Below are positions 44,703 to 53,009 of a stretch of DNA of 64,000 nt, piece by piece. This DNA comes from Faecalicatena contorta. Lineage in GTDB: Bacteria > Bacillota > Clostridia > Lachnospirales > Lachnospiraceae. Numbering within the stretch: the stretch's first letter is position 1; every line of letters begins with the position of its first letter. The notes beneath the pieces were generated by a model. The model was given only the letters and a program-made list of their open reading frames with translations, ran no database searches and had not been told where the DNA came from. The DNA lies in contig NZ_QGDS01000013.1 in NCBI RefSeq assembly GCF_003149105.1, positions 50,989 through 114,988 on the forward strand, in the 5' to 3' direction. The position numbers and the translations under genes are program-made.

Positions 44703-46130
44703 ATGAGCAGATTGGAAAAGGTTACTACAGGCATGGGAGAAGAATGCGGGGTTTTTGGCGCATATGATATGGATGGCGGCGATGTGGCGCCATCCATATA
44801 TTATGGCCTTTTTGCCCTGCAGCACAGAGGACAGGAAAGCTGCGGCATTGCAGTGACGGACACATATGGAAAGCGAAAGATTTCATCGAAAAAAGGCCTG
44901 GGTCATGTGGACGATGTGTTTGATGAGGAGTCACTGGAAGAATTAAAGGGAAATCTGGGAGTCGGACATGTGCGCTACTCTACGGCGGGGGGAACCCGGG
45001 TAGAGAATGCTCAGCCCCTTGTCATCAATTATGTAAAAGGGACACTTGCGATTGCTCATAATGGTAATCTTGTCAACGCCATCCCGCTGAGACGGGAACT
45101 GGAGTATACAGGTGCTATCTTTCAGACGACGATTGATTCAGAAGTAATTGCATACCATATAGCCAGAGAGAGGCTGAATGTTTCAAAAGCAGAAGACGCA
45201 GTAAAAAATGCGATGAAGAAAATCAAAGGGGCATATGCTCTTGTTGTGAGCAGTCCCCGGAAGCTGATTGGAGCAAGAGATCCTTTAGGACTAAAGCCTC
45301 TCTGTATAGGGAAACAGGGTCATGTATACTTTCTTGCTTCTGAGAGTTGTGCCATAGCGGCAGTAGGAGCCGAGTTTGTGCGGGATGTGCTTCCGGGAGA
45401 GGTTGTAAGCTTTACAAAACATGGGATAGATTCGGACATGAGCATGGCGATTCCGGGAGAGCAGCAGGCAAGGTGCATTTTTGAATATATTTACTTTGCC
45501 CGTACAGACAGTACCATTGACGGCGTGAATGTGTATCATTCCAGAATTACAGCAGGCAAGGCGCTGGCTGAATCCTATCCGGTGGAGGCTGACCTTGTGG
45601 TTGGGGTGCCGGACTCAGGGCTTGTAGCTGCCAAGGGATACTCTGAACAATCAGGCATTCCCTATGGAATGGCTTTCCATAAAAATAGCTATGTAGGCAG
45701 AACATTTATAAAGCCAAAGCAAAGTGACAGGGAATCCAGTGTTAAGATTAAACTGAATGTGATTTCGGAGGTCGTAAAAGGGAAGCGTATTGTCATGGTG
45801 GACGATTCCATTGTGCGTGGGACAACCTGCGAAAATATTATTAAAATGCTGAAAAAGGCAGGTGCCACCGAAGTACATGTCAGAATCAGTTCCCCGCCGT
45901 TTTTATACCCCTGTTATTTTGGGACAGATGTGCCATCCAATGAACAACTAATAGCACATTCCCATACGACAGAGCAGATACGGCAAATGATAGGTGCGGA
46001 TACACTTGGGTATATGGAAGTGGAAAAGTTAAAAGATATGGTTGGAGATTTGAGCTTCTGTGATGCATGCTTTACAGGAAAATACCCCATGCCCGTACCC
46101 GGCGAGGATATCAGCCATGCATTTGAGTAG
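44703..46130 (+). CDS. purF: Amidophosphoribosyltransferase (4Fe-4S type)
   Basis: 475 residues. A 14-residue propeptide (MSRLEKVTTGMGEE) precedes Cys15, the N-terminal nucleophile of the glutaminase domain after cleavage. Further marks: ALQHRGQES, VGHVRYSTAG, and in the phosphoribosyltransferase domain VVGVPDSG and MVDDSIVRGTT for PRPP binding. Cysteines in ARCIFEY, LYPCYFG and LSFCDACF match the four 4Fe-4S ligands of the Bacillus-type enzyme. First committed step of purine synthesis. Hairpin repeats follow immediately. Confidence 0.97.
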   Translation: MSRLEKVTTGMGEECGVFGAYDMDGGDVAPSIYYGLFALQHRGQESCGIAVTDTYGKRKISSKKGLGHVDDVFDEESLEELKGNLGVGHVRYSTAGGTRVENAQPLVINYVKGTLAIAHNGNLVNAIPLRRELEYTGAIFQTTIDSEVIAYHIARERLNVSKAEDAVKNAMKKIKGAYALVVSSPRKLIGARDPLGLKPLCIGKQGHVYFLASESCAIAAVGAEFVRDVLPGEVVSFTKHGIDSDMSMAIPGEQQARCIFEYIYFARTDSTIDGVNVYHSRITAGKALAESYPVEADLVVGVPDSGLVAAKGYSEQSGIPYGMAFHKNSYVGRTFIKPKQSDRESSVKIKLNVISEVVKGKRIVMVDDSIVRGTTCENIIKMLKKAGATEVHVRISSPPFLYPCYFGTDVPSNEQLIAHSHTTEQIRQMIGADTLGYMEVEKLKDMVGDLSFCDACFTGKYPMPVPGEDISHAFE

Positions 46131-46131
46131 A

Positions 46132-46210
46132 GCACTTAGCGAGGTGTTTTCGAGCTTAGTGCGAACCACATCCCGACACTTGATGAGGTATTTTCGAATC
46201 TAGTGGCGGG
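46132..46210 (+). repeat. Two dispersed loop hairpins between purF and purB
   Basis: 46132-46162: arms GCACT-T-AGC / GCT-T-AGTGC, loop GAGGTGTTTTCGA. 46172-46210: arms CCCG-A-CACT-T-GAT / ATC-T-AGTG-G-CGGG, loop GAGGTATTTTCGA. The loop is kept while the stem triplet changes in a compensating way (AGC/GCT, GAT/ATC). The T-T mismatch is also kept. Confidence 0.85.
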
Positions 46211-46258
46211 ATGATACCGCTAAGTAGAGCATTTTTAGATGAATAGGAGATAATAGTT

Positions 46259-47692
46259 ATGAGTAAGGATTGTTATGTCAGCCCTCTTTCCGAGCGTTAC
46301 GCGAGCAAAGAGATGCAGTATATTTTTTCACCGGATAAAAAGTTCAGGACATGGAGAAGGCTTTGGATTGCTCTTGCAGAAACGGAGAAGGAACTTGGCC
46401 TGAATATTACAGAGGAGCAAATTGAAGAGCTGAAAGCTCACGCGGAAGATATTAATTATGATGTGGCAAAGGAGAGAGAGAAGGTCGTGCGCCATGACGT
46501 AATGTCTCATGTGTATGCTTATGGTGTACAGTGCCCTAAGGCAAAGGGAATCATCCACTTGGGTGCGACATCATGTTATGTAGGAGACAACACGGATATC
46601 ATCGTAATGGCGGAAGCCCTGAAGCTGGTAAAAATAAAACTTGTTAATGTGCTTGCGGAGCTGGCGAAGTTTGCGGATGAGTATAAAGCACAGCCTACAT
46701 TGGGATTTACTCACTTTCAGCCGGCACAGCCTACTACAGTAGGTAAAAGAGCCACTCTCTGGATGCAGGAATTTGAAATAGACCTGGAAGATCTGGAATA
46801 TGTTCTGGGCAGCTTAAAGCTTTTGGGCTCCAAAGGGACTACAGGAACCCAGGCAAGTTTTCTGGAACTGTTTGACGGAAATCAGGAGACCATTAATAAA
46901 ATTGATCCGATGATAGCTAAAAAAATGGGATTTGAGGCTTGTTATCCTGTGTCCGGACAGACCTACTCCAGAAAAATAGATACCCGGGTTCTGAATGTAC
47001 TTGCGGGAATTGCAGCCAGTGCCCATAAATTTTCCAATGATATTCGTCTTCTCCAGCATTTGAAAGAAGTAGAGGAACCTTTTGAGAAGTCACAGATTGG
47101 TTCTTCTGCCATGGCATACAAGAGAAACCCTATGAGAAGCGAGAGAATTGCCTCATTGTCCCGTTACGTGATGGCAGATGCCATGAACCCGGCTATTACA
47201 TCCGCTGCACAGTGGTTTGAGAGAACCCTGGATGATTCTGCGAATAAGCGACTGAGTATTCCGGAAGGATTTCTGGCAATCGACGGTATCCTGGATTTGT
47301 GCCTGAATGTAGTGGACGGACTTGTGGTATATCCTAAAGTAATTGAAAAGCGCCTGATGTCCGAATTGCCGTTCATGGCTACGGAGAACATTATGATGGA
47401 TGCTGTTAAAGCAGGCGGAGACAGGCAGGAGCTGCATGAGAAAATCCGTGAGTTGTCTATGGAAGCAGGGAAGAATGTAAAAGAAAAGGGTCTGGACAAT
47501 AATCTTTTAGAATTGATTGCAGCGGATGAAGCCTTCAACATGAGTCTGGAGGATTTAGAGAAAACAATGGATCCGGCAAAGTATGTAGGGCGCTCAAAAG
47601 AACAGGTGGAAGCTTACCTGAAAAACGTGATTCATCCCCTATTAGAAAAAAATAAAGAATTGCTTGGTATGAAAGCGGAAATTCACGTATAA
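46259..47692 (+). CDS. purB: Adenylosuccinate lyase
   Basis: 477 residues. N-terminal SPLSERYASKEMQYIFSPDKKFRTWR is typical. Catalytic regions: HDVMSHVYAYG, TSCYVGDNTD, LGFTHFQPAQPTTVGKR (general acid His), and the fumarase-superfamily signature GSSAMAYKRNPMRSER with the mobile-loop Ser. The enzyme acts twice, on SAICAR and on adenylosuccinate. Its size fits the long Firmicutes/eukaryote-type form. RBS AGGAGA 8 bases before ATG. Confidence 0.97.
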   Translation: MSKDCYVSPLSERYASKEMQYIFSPDKKFRTWRRLWIALAETEKELGLNITEEQIEELKAHAEDINYDVAKEREKVVRHDVMSHVYAYGVQCPKAKGIIHLGATSCYVGDNTDIIVMAEALKLVKIKLVNVLAELAKFADEYKAQPTLGFTHFQPAQPTTVGKRATLWMQEFEIDLEDLEYVLGSLKLLGSKGTTGTQASFLELFDGNQETINKIDPMIAKKMGFEACYPVSGQTYSRKIDTRVLNVLAGIAASAHKFSNDIRLLQHLKEVEEPFEKSQIGSSAMAYKRNPMRSERIASLSRYVMADAMNPAITSAAQWFERTLDDSANKRLSIPEGFLAIDGILDLCLNVVDGLVVYPKVIEKRLMSELPFMATENIMMDAVKAGGDRQELHEKIRELSMEAGKNVKEKGLDNNLLELIAADEAFNMSLEDLEKTMDPAKYVGRSKEQVEAYLKNVIHPLLEKNKELLGMKAEIHV

Positions 47693-47697
47693 TAATA

Positions 47698-47738
47698 TTA
47701 CAGTTCAGCTATAGATTCTAACTGCAGCTGAACTGTAA
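47698..47738 (+). terminator. Hairpin after purB
   Basis: 13-bp perfect stem TTACAGTTCAGCT / AGCTGAACTGTAA with a 15-base loop, 6 bases past the stop. The downstream bases TTCGTGTATT are only weakly U-rich, so termination strength is uncertain. Confidence 0.6.
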
Positions 47739-47785
47739 TTCGTGTATTATAAAATGAGAATTAATTATGATAAGGAGGATGTATT

Positions 47786-48337
47786 ATGGTAATTTGGATT
47801 ATACTTGCAATTGTAGTTATTATCGTAATTTGGTTTGCCGGCTCTTACAATGGATTCATCAAGCTTAGAAACAAGACAGAAGAGGCATTTTCGGCAATGG
47901 ACGTGTCTCTGAAAAAGAGATATGACCTGATTCCTAACTATATAGAGACTGTTAAGGGCTATGCAAAGCATGAATCAGGGACTTTGGAGAAAGTTATTTC
48001 TGCAAGAAATGCAGCTATGAATGCATCCACAGCAGAAGAAAGAATTGCTAATGATAATATTTTAAGCGGTACTTTGAAGTCTTTATTTGCACTCTCTGAG
48101 GCCTATCCGGATTTGAAAGCAAACCAGAATTTTCTGCAGCTTCAGGACCAGTTACAGCGGATTGAGGAAGAAATAGCCGGATCCCGAAGATATTATAATG
48201 GTGTGGTGAACCGTTTCAACACAAAAGTGGAAATGTTCCCGGGCAATATCCTTGCAGGCATTTTCGGATTTAAGAGAAAGCCGCTGTATGAAGTGGCAGA
48301 GACGGAACAGAGGGAAAATGTGAAAGTGGCTTTCTAA
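47786..48337 (+). CDS. lemA: LemA family protein
   Basis: 183 residues. One N-terminal membrane helix (residues 2-19), then a helical bundle with YNGFIKLRNKTEEAFSAMDVSLKKRYDLIPNYIETVKGYAKHE and LQDQLQRIEEEIAGSRRYYNGVVNRFNT-VEMFPGN, both diagnostic for LemA. Role unclear; often linked to envelope processes. It is paired with a DUF2207 protein gene 19 bases downstream, the usual partner. RBS AAGGAGG. Confidence 0.95.
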   Translation: MVIWIILAIVVIIVIWFAGSYNGFIKLRNKTEEAFSAMDVSLKKRYDLIPNYIETVKGYAKHESGTLEKVISARNAAMNASTAEERIANDNILSGTLKSLFALSEAYPDLKANQNFLQLQDQLQRIEEEIAGSRRYYNGVVNRFNTKVEMFPGNILAGIFGFKRKPLYEVAETEQRENVKVAF

Positions 48338-48356
48338 AGCAAGGGAGGATATCAGT

Positions 48357-50303
48357 ATGAAGAAATTCGGCGTCAGATCTGCATCAATGATTTTATGGGC
48401 CAGTATATGGCTGTTTTTGGTGTTTGGTTTCGGCGCGCTGGAAGGGGTCACTGTCTCAGAAAACAGTCTTACAGAAGACTGGGCAATGCGCACAGAATAT
48501 TTTAATACGGATATCGTAATAAATGAGAATCAGTCCTATGAAATTACAGAGAATATAGGAGTGAATTTTTTGGAACCCAGACAGGGAATCTACCGTTATA
48601 TCCCGTATAAAGGAACCGCGGATATCCCTTATTATGCAAAAATCACGGACGAAAAGGCAACGGAGCCTTTACATGTCAGTGCTGAAAGAGGATACTGGGT
48701 TGGCCGTCTGGGTAGCGAGGGTGTGTACAAGTCTGGCAGGCAGGAGTATCAGTTTTCTTACACGATTACTCCGCAGTTTCAGTCAAAAGAATACAATATT
48801 GCCTATTATAATGTAACTCCGCCTCAATGGCAGAACCGGGTTCCGGCGGGCAGCCGTTTTACGGTTACATTTCCTAAGGACTTTGAGCACAGCAGGCTGA
48901 AACTTTATTATGGAACATATGGAGAAACTAAGGATACATCAGATATTTTGGATCTGTCCTGGAATGGAAATACCCTGACAGGGATTTTGCGGCAGGATTT
49001 GGAACTGGGGGAAGGGATTACATTTTGGGCTCCGATGGAGAATGGATATTTTACAGGTACTGGCTATCTTGGATATCTTCCATGGATGCTGCTTCTGCCG
49101 GGGGTTTTGATATGTTTACTGATTCTCTTTTTATTCCTGAAATTTGGCAGGGACGAACAGATTATTCCTTCTATTCAGTATCAGCCGCCGGATAATCTGG
49201 ACAGTGCTGCGGTTGGGTATATCATTGACGGCAGCGTGGAAGATAAAGATTTACTTTCACTGATTATATATTGGGCAGATAAAGGGTATCTGCGGATTGA
49301 AGAACGGAAAGACCATGAGCTTTGCCTGTATAAATTGAAGGATCTGCCGGATGATGTACCAAGCTACCAGTCTAATATATTCAATAAGCTGTTTCAGGGA
49401 GCCAGTGAACGAAAAATCAGTGATTTGCAGTATCAGTTTGCAGGTACGATGGAGATGGCAAAAAAGCAGCTCCGCAATTCTTTTAAAAATCAGGGGTACG
49501 ATTTAATATATACAAGAGAATCAAAGATTTCCAGGGTAGCCGCAATCTTATGCTGTACACTGCCTTTAGCCTGGTTTATGCTCATAACAGGACTATACTC
49601 TGCCACAAGTGCCCTCAGAGCGGGAATACAAGTGGTATTATGGATTATTCTGCTAGCTGGAGTTTTGGTATTTTGTGCAGGGATTGATACATGGTATTCT
49701 AAATCCAGTACATCCAGAAAGCTGACAACAGGAATTGCATTAGGTATGTGCATTTTCTCCACTTCCGCATATGCAGGAAGCTATGCTATGCGTGCGTTTA
49801 AAGGAGAAATATTTAATTATATATGGGTATTGGCACCGGTACTTATCATGACCGGGATACTGATTTTCATGACAGGATTTATGAAAAGACGGACTCCTCA
49901 GTGTGTGAAGTGGATGGGGCATCTTGCAGGACTAAGGGAATTTATTCAGACTGCAGAGCTGGACCGTATGAATGAACTGGCCAAAACAAATCCAAACATG
50001 TTTTATCACATTATACCTTATGCTTATGTATTTGGCCTTTCTGCTGTATTTGCTGAGAAACTAAAAGGTCTTTCGCTGCCTGCACCTGAATGGTATGCAC
50101 CTTACCATAATTATACATTTTTTGACTATTATATGTTTAACCGTTTAATGATAAGCGGACTTGATAAGACTGCGTCCACACTGAGTATGCCAAAACCAGA
50201 GCAAACCGTTGGTTCGGGAGGAAGCGGAGGCTTTGGAGGAATGTCCGGAGGAGGCGGTTTTTCAGGAGGAGGCTTCGGCGGCGGAGGCGGTGGGAGCTGG
50301 TAA
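48357..50303 (+). CDS. DUF2207 membrane protein with Gly-rich tail
   Basis: 648 residues. Signal or first helix at about 12-30, an extracytoplasmic beta-rich DUF2207 domain (about 40-225), a membrane helix near 240-262, a cytoplasmic winged-helix-like segment (DSAAVGYIIDGSVEDKDLLSLIIYWADKGYLRIEE), then two to three helices (about 385-505). The C-terminus is a GGSGG...GGGGGSW tail of ~28 residues, typical for this family. Usually found with LemA, as here. A transcription terminator follows. Confidence 0.93.
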   Translation: MKKFGVRSASMILWASIWLFLVFGFGALEGVTVSENSLTEDWAMRTEYFNTDIVINENQSYEITENIGVNFLEPRQGIYRYIPYKGTADIPYYAKITDEKATEPLHVSAERGYWVGRLGSEGVYKSGRQEYQFSYTITPQFQSKEYNIAYYNVTPPQWQNRVPAGSRFTVTFPKDFEHSRLKLYYGTYGETKDTSDILDLSWNGNTLTGILRQDLELGEGITFWAPMENGYFTGTGYLGYLPWMLLLPGVLICLLILFLFLKFGRDEQIIPSIQYQPPDNLDSAAVGYIIDGSVEDKDLLSLIIYWADKGYLRIEERKDHELCLYKLKDLPDDVPSYQSNIFNKLFQGASERKISDLQYQFAGTMEMAKKQLRNSFKNQGYDLIYTRESKISRVAAILCCTLPLAWFMLITGLYSATSALRAGIQVVLWIILLAGVLVFCAGIDTWYSKSSTSRKLTTGIALGMCIFSTSAYAGSYAMRAFKGEIFNYIWVLAPVLIMTGILIFMTGFMKRRTPQCVKWMGHLAGLREFIQTAELDRMNELAKTNPNMFYHIIPYAYVFGLSAVFAEKLKGLSLPAPEWYAPYHNYTFFDYYMFNRLMISGLDKTASTLSMPKPEQTVGSGGSGGFGGMSGGGGFSGGGFGGGGGGSW

Positions 50304-50317
50304 AGTAAAAAAAATGC

Positions 50318-50353
50318 AAAGGAATGTTGCAAAGTATAGCAGCATTCCTTTTT
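50318..50353 (+). terminator. Terminator after the DUF2207 gene
   Basis: Stem AAGGAATG-T-TGC / GCA-G-CATTCCTT with one mismatch followed by TTTTTC, 15 bases past the stop. Confidence 0.85.
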
Positions 50354-50420
50354 CTTATGTAGAATTTAGGAATGTGGTGTTGTATTATGGAAGAAAGCGG
50401 AAAGATACAGGTGAAGGGTT

Positions 50421-51566
50421 ATGGAATATTGTGGAAAGATTGTTGGGAATCAATCAATTAGAAAACGTGGTTTGCGTATGGCAGGTGTGTTACTTTCATT
50501 AGTTTTTATTATTGGAACTGTATATGAACTTCCGGCATTAAATTTTATGGAGATGGATTCTAAATATAGAGCTGAATTTGAAAACCGTCCCCAAAAGGCA
50601 GAAACTTTTCCTGGTACCGGTATACATACAAAAGATATTAAGGATATACTGGTGAAAGAAATCAGCGAGGTAAGGACTTCTGTGAAAAGCGCGGAAGAAA
50701 GTATTAAACAGCTGTCCAAAGGGGAGGCAGATTCTCTGCCAACTTCCTTTGCTGCGGAAAACGCTGTGGCAGATAATATTGTGGATGAGAGTATAATGGA
50801 TATACCAGTAGATGATTCAAAAGTAGAGGTGCCGGTAATACCACCAATATCGGTAATACCGGAAACACCGACAAAGCCGGAGACTCCCACCGTACCAAAC
50901 CCTTCCACAACACCGGATAAAACCGAAACACCGAATGAAACTGAAACACCGGATAATACTGGGGGATCAGGCGGAGTAAAAGAGGAAGAGGAGCCGGGAG
51001 AGAATACTGGCGGGGAAGAACCAATAGTTCAGCCGGAAGGATTTCTTATAAATGAGGGCGGCATGATTTACAGCTATAATCCAGAGGCTGGTTTGACGGA
51101 TGAAAATGGTATTTTGAAACTTCCGTCAGAAGAATGTACAGGAATCCTGGCCAGCGCTTTTGTTGGGGTGGGAGCAGGCATTTGTGAACTTCATATTCCG
51201 GCAAATATAACTTATATTGAAACAGGAGCGCTAAATCAACTGACAGAATTAGGATGTATTGAGGTAAGTCCAGATAACCCTGCCTATATTAGCGAGGACG
51301 GAGTATTGTTCGACAGCAGCATGACAACCATTCTTGCGTTTCCAGTAAGCAGAGTTGGAAACCATATAGTTCCCGGTTCTGTGACCAGGCTGGCAGAGTA
51401 TTCGTTTGCAGGTTCCGGGCTGGCAATACTTGATATGAGAAAATGTGGTATTGTTGAATTTGGAGAAAATGCATTTGAAGGTACTACATTGCAAATTTTT
51501 GCTCCTCGCGAATACAGGGAGCAATATGAAGAAATGCTTTCAGGCTCAGGCGTTGTAATACGGTAG
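50421..51566 (+). CDS. BspA-type leucine-rich repeat surface protein
   Basis: 381 residues. Basic N-terminus and a hydrophobic helix (about 20-38) as signal anchor, a helical segment 65-100, then a Pro/Thr/Glu-rich stalk (about 130-200) with repeats like PETPTKPETPTVPNPSTTPDKTETPNETETP. The last ~170 residues form LRR_5/BspA-type repeats (LASAFVGVGAGICELHIPANITYIETGALNQL, VTRLAEYSFAGSGL). Such proteins are usually exposed at the cell surface and bind host or partner proteins. No sortase motif is present, so anchoring would be by the helix. Start ATG 50421 with AAGGG 4 bases upstream. Confidence 0.82.
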   Translation: MEYCGKIVGNQSIRKRGLRMAGVLLSLVFIIGTVYELPALNFMEMDSKYRAEFENRPQKAETFPGTGIHTKDIKDILVKEISEVRTSVKSAEESIKQLSKGEADSLPTSFAAENAVADNIVDESIMDIPVDDSKVEVPVIPPISVIPETPTKPETPTVPNPSTTPDKTETPNETETPDNTGGSGGVKEEEEPGENTGGEEPIVQPEGFLINEGGMIYSYNPEAGLTDENGILKLPSEECTGILASAFVGVGAGICELHIPANITYIETGALNQLTELGCIEVSPDNPAYISEDGVLFDSSMTTILAFPVSRVGNHIVPGSVTRLAEYSFAGSGLAILDMRKCGIVEFGENAFEGTTLQIFAPREYREQYEEMLSGSGVVIR

Positions 51567-51602
51567 TAGTAGACATATTTTAAAAATGTGTTAAAATATA
51601 TA

Positions 51603-51629
51603 CTTATTGAACTACTAATGTTCAATAAG
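51603..51629. repeat. 27-base hairpin identical to one in the rRNA leader
   Basis: Arms CTTATTGAAC and GTTCAATAAG around loop TACTAAT, an exact copy of 63805-63831. It lies in the 147-base gap upstream of the thrE genes. Flanking sequences differ between the two places. Confidence 0.85.
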
Positions 51630-51713
51630 GCATAAGGATTTGTACAGGCTATACGTGACGGTATCTGCAGGTACATGGCGTAATATGCACAACTGGTAAG
51701 GGCGGAATGAGAT

Positions 51714-52487
51714 ATGGACTATAAGCTTGTGATGAATATGGCCGTTATGGCAGGAGAATTGATGCTGCGCAGCGGAGCAGAGACACACCGGGTTGAGGAT
51801 ACGATGTACCATATCCTGCGCACAGCGAATGCGGAGACGGTTGAGGCCAGTGTAATGATGACGGGAATCGTTGCCACAATCGGCAATCCGGATATGGAGC
51901 CGATTACTGTAATCAAGAGGGTTCAGGAAAGGGGGACAAACCTGAACCGGATTATGCTGGTAAATGAAATATCCAGAAATTACTGCGCCGGGGAAATATC
52001 ACCGGAAGAAGCCTATGAAGAATTAAAAGGCATCGGAGGGAAGCAGTATCATGTATGGGTGTACAATCTGGCCACCGTGATGGTTCCTGCCGGATTTGCC
52101 CCTCTGTTTGGCGGGGGTGGCATGGAAGTTTTGGCAGCGGCGGTAGTGGGGCTGATCCTGGCATTGATTATAACCGTTGGAAAAAGGCTGCAAATTAATG
52201 GGTTTATACTGGATACACTGTCTTCTCTGGGAGTGGCTGTAACGGCAATCTTTTTAAAACAGCTATTTCCGTTTCTGGATAACGATATTGTGATTATAAG
52301 TTCTATTATGCCGCTGGTACCCGGGGTTGCCATAACAAATGCAGTTCGCGATACTCTGCACGGAGATTACATTTCCGGCGGAGCAAGAATTTTGGAAGCG
52401 TTTCTAAAAGCGGCAGCAGTAGCCCTTGGAGTGGGAGCCGGCATGGCCCTGACAGGAGCCTTTTATATAGGAGGTGGTCTGCTGTGA
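51714..52487 (+). CDS. Threonine/serine exporter, ThrE large subunit (DUF1212)
   Basis: 257 residues. N-terminal soluble part holds AGELMLRSGAETHRVEDTMYHILRTANAETVEASVMMTGIVATI, the ThrE/DUF1212 hallmark, followed by five membrane helices from about residue 120 (VMVPAGFAPLFGGGGMEVLAAAVVG). It pairs with the short DUF3815 subunit that follows; the two overlap by 4 bases. In Corynebacterium both halves are fused as ThrE, an exporter of threonine and serine. RBS GGCGGAATGAG. Confidence 0.93.
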   Translation: MDYKLVMNMAVMAGELMLRSGAETHRVEDTMYHILRTANAETVEASVMMTGIVATIGNPDMEPITVIKRVQERGTNLNRIMLVNEISRNYCAGEISPEEAYEELKGIGGKQYHVWVYNLATVMVPAGFAPLFGGGGMEVLAAAVVGLILALIITVGKRLQINGFILDTLSSLGVAVTAIFLKQLFPFLDNDIVIISSIMPLVPGVAITNAVRDTLHGDYISGGARILEAFLKAAAVALGVGAGMALTGAFYIGGGLL

Positions 52488-52921
52488 CACTATTCTTTGG
52501 CGTAGTCGGCTCCTTTGTAGCTGTAGCCGGATTTGCCATACTTTTGGAGACACCGGGAAAATATCTGCCTCATGCCGGGATAGCTGGGGCAATCGGAGGT
52601 TTTGTGTATCTGCTTGGCATAGAAGGAGAATTGAATGTGGTTCTTGCCTCCTTTCTCTCAGCCCTTGCAATTGCACTGACTTCCCATACATTTGCGAGAA
52701 TATTTAAGGCCCCGGTGACGATTTTCCTGATTGCGGGAATTCTGCCCACTGTGCCGGGAGCGGGGATGTACCGGATTGTCTATTACATTATTGCAAATGA
52801 CAGTGCTAAAAGCAGTTATTATCTGATACAAACCCTGGAGATAGCAGGCGTGATTGCGTTGGCTATTTTTATTATGGATACGCTGTTTAAAGTGCGCATA
52901 AAAAAGATAGAAAAGCCGTAA
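52484..52921 (+). CDS. Threonine/serine exporter, ThrE small subunit (DUF3815)
   Basis: 145 residues with five predicted helices. Start GTG 52484 overlaps the previous stop as GTGA, with GGAGGTGGT 8 bases upstream. GILPTVPGAGMYRIVYYII is the conserved motif of DUF3815/ThrE C-terminal halves. It works with the large subunit as a split exporter. Confidence 0.92.
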   Translation: MTLFFGVVGSFVAVAGFAILLETPGKYLPHAGIAGAIGGFVYLLGIEGELNVVLASFLSALAIALTSHTFARIFKAPVTIFLIAGILPTVPGAGMYRIVYYIIANDSAKSSYYLIQTLEIAGVIALAIFIMDTLFKVRIKKIEKP

Positions 52922-52935
52922 GGTCTTTTTGTTTG

Positions 52936-52964
52936 TTGAAGAATGGTAAAACTTGTTTTATAAT
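52936..52964 (+). promoter_or_regulatory. Promoter of gltX
   Basis: TTGAAG (52936-52941), 17-base spacer, TATAAT (52959-52964), 46 bases before the gltX start. Confidence 0.65.
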
Positions 52965-53009
52965 TAATTTGGCAATAGACCAATGAATGAGAAGTGGAGA
53001 ACGAAGAAT

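Noticed and set aside
50129..50332. Proline-rich minus-strand open frame opposite the DUF2207 tail
   Set aside because: It is the mirror of the Gly-rich codons of the real gene, with no ribosome site.
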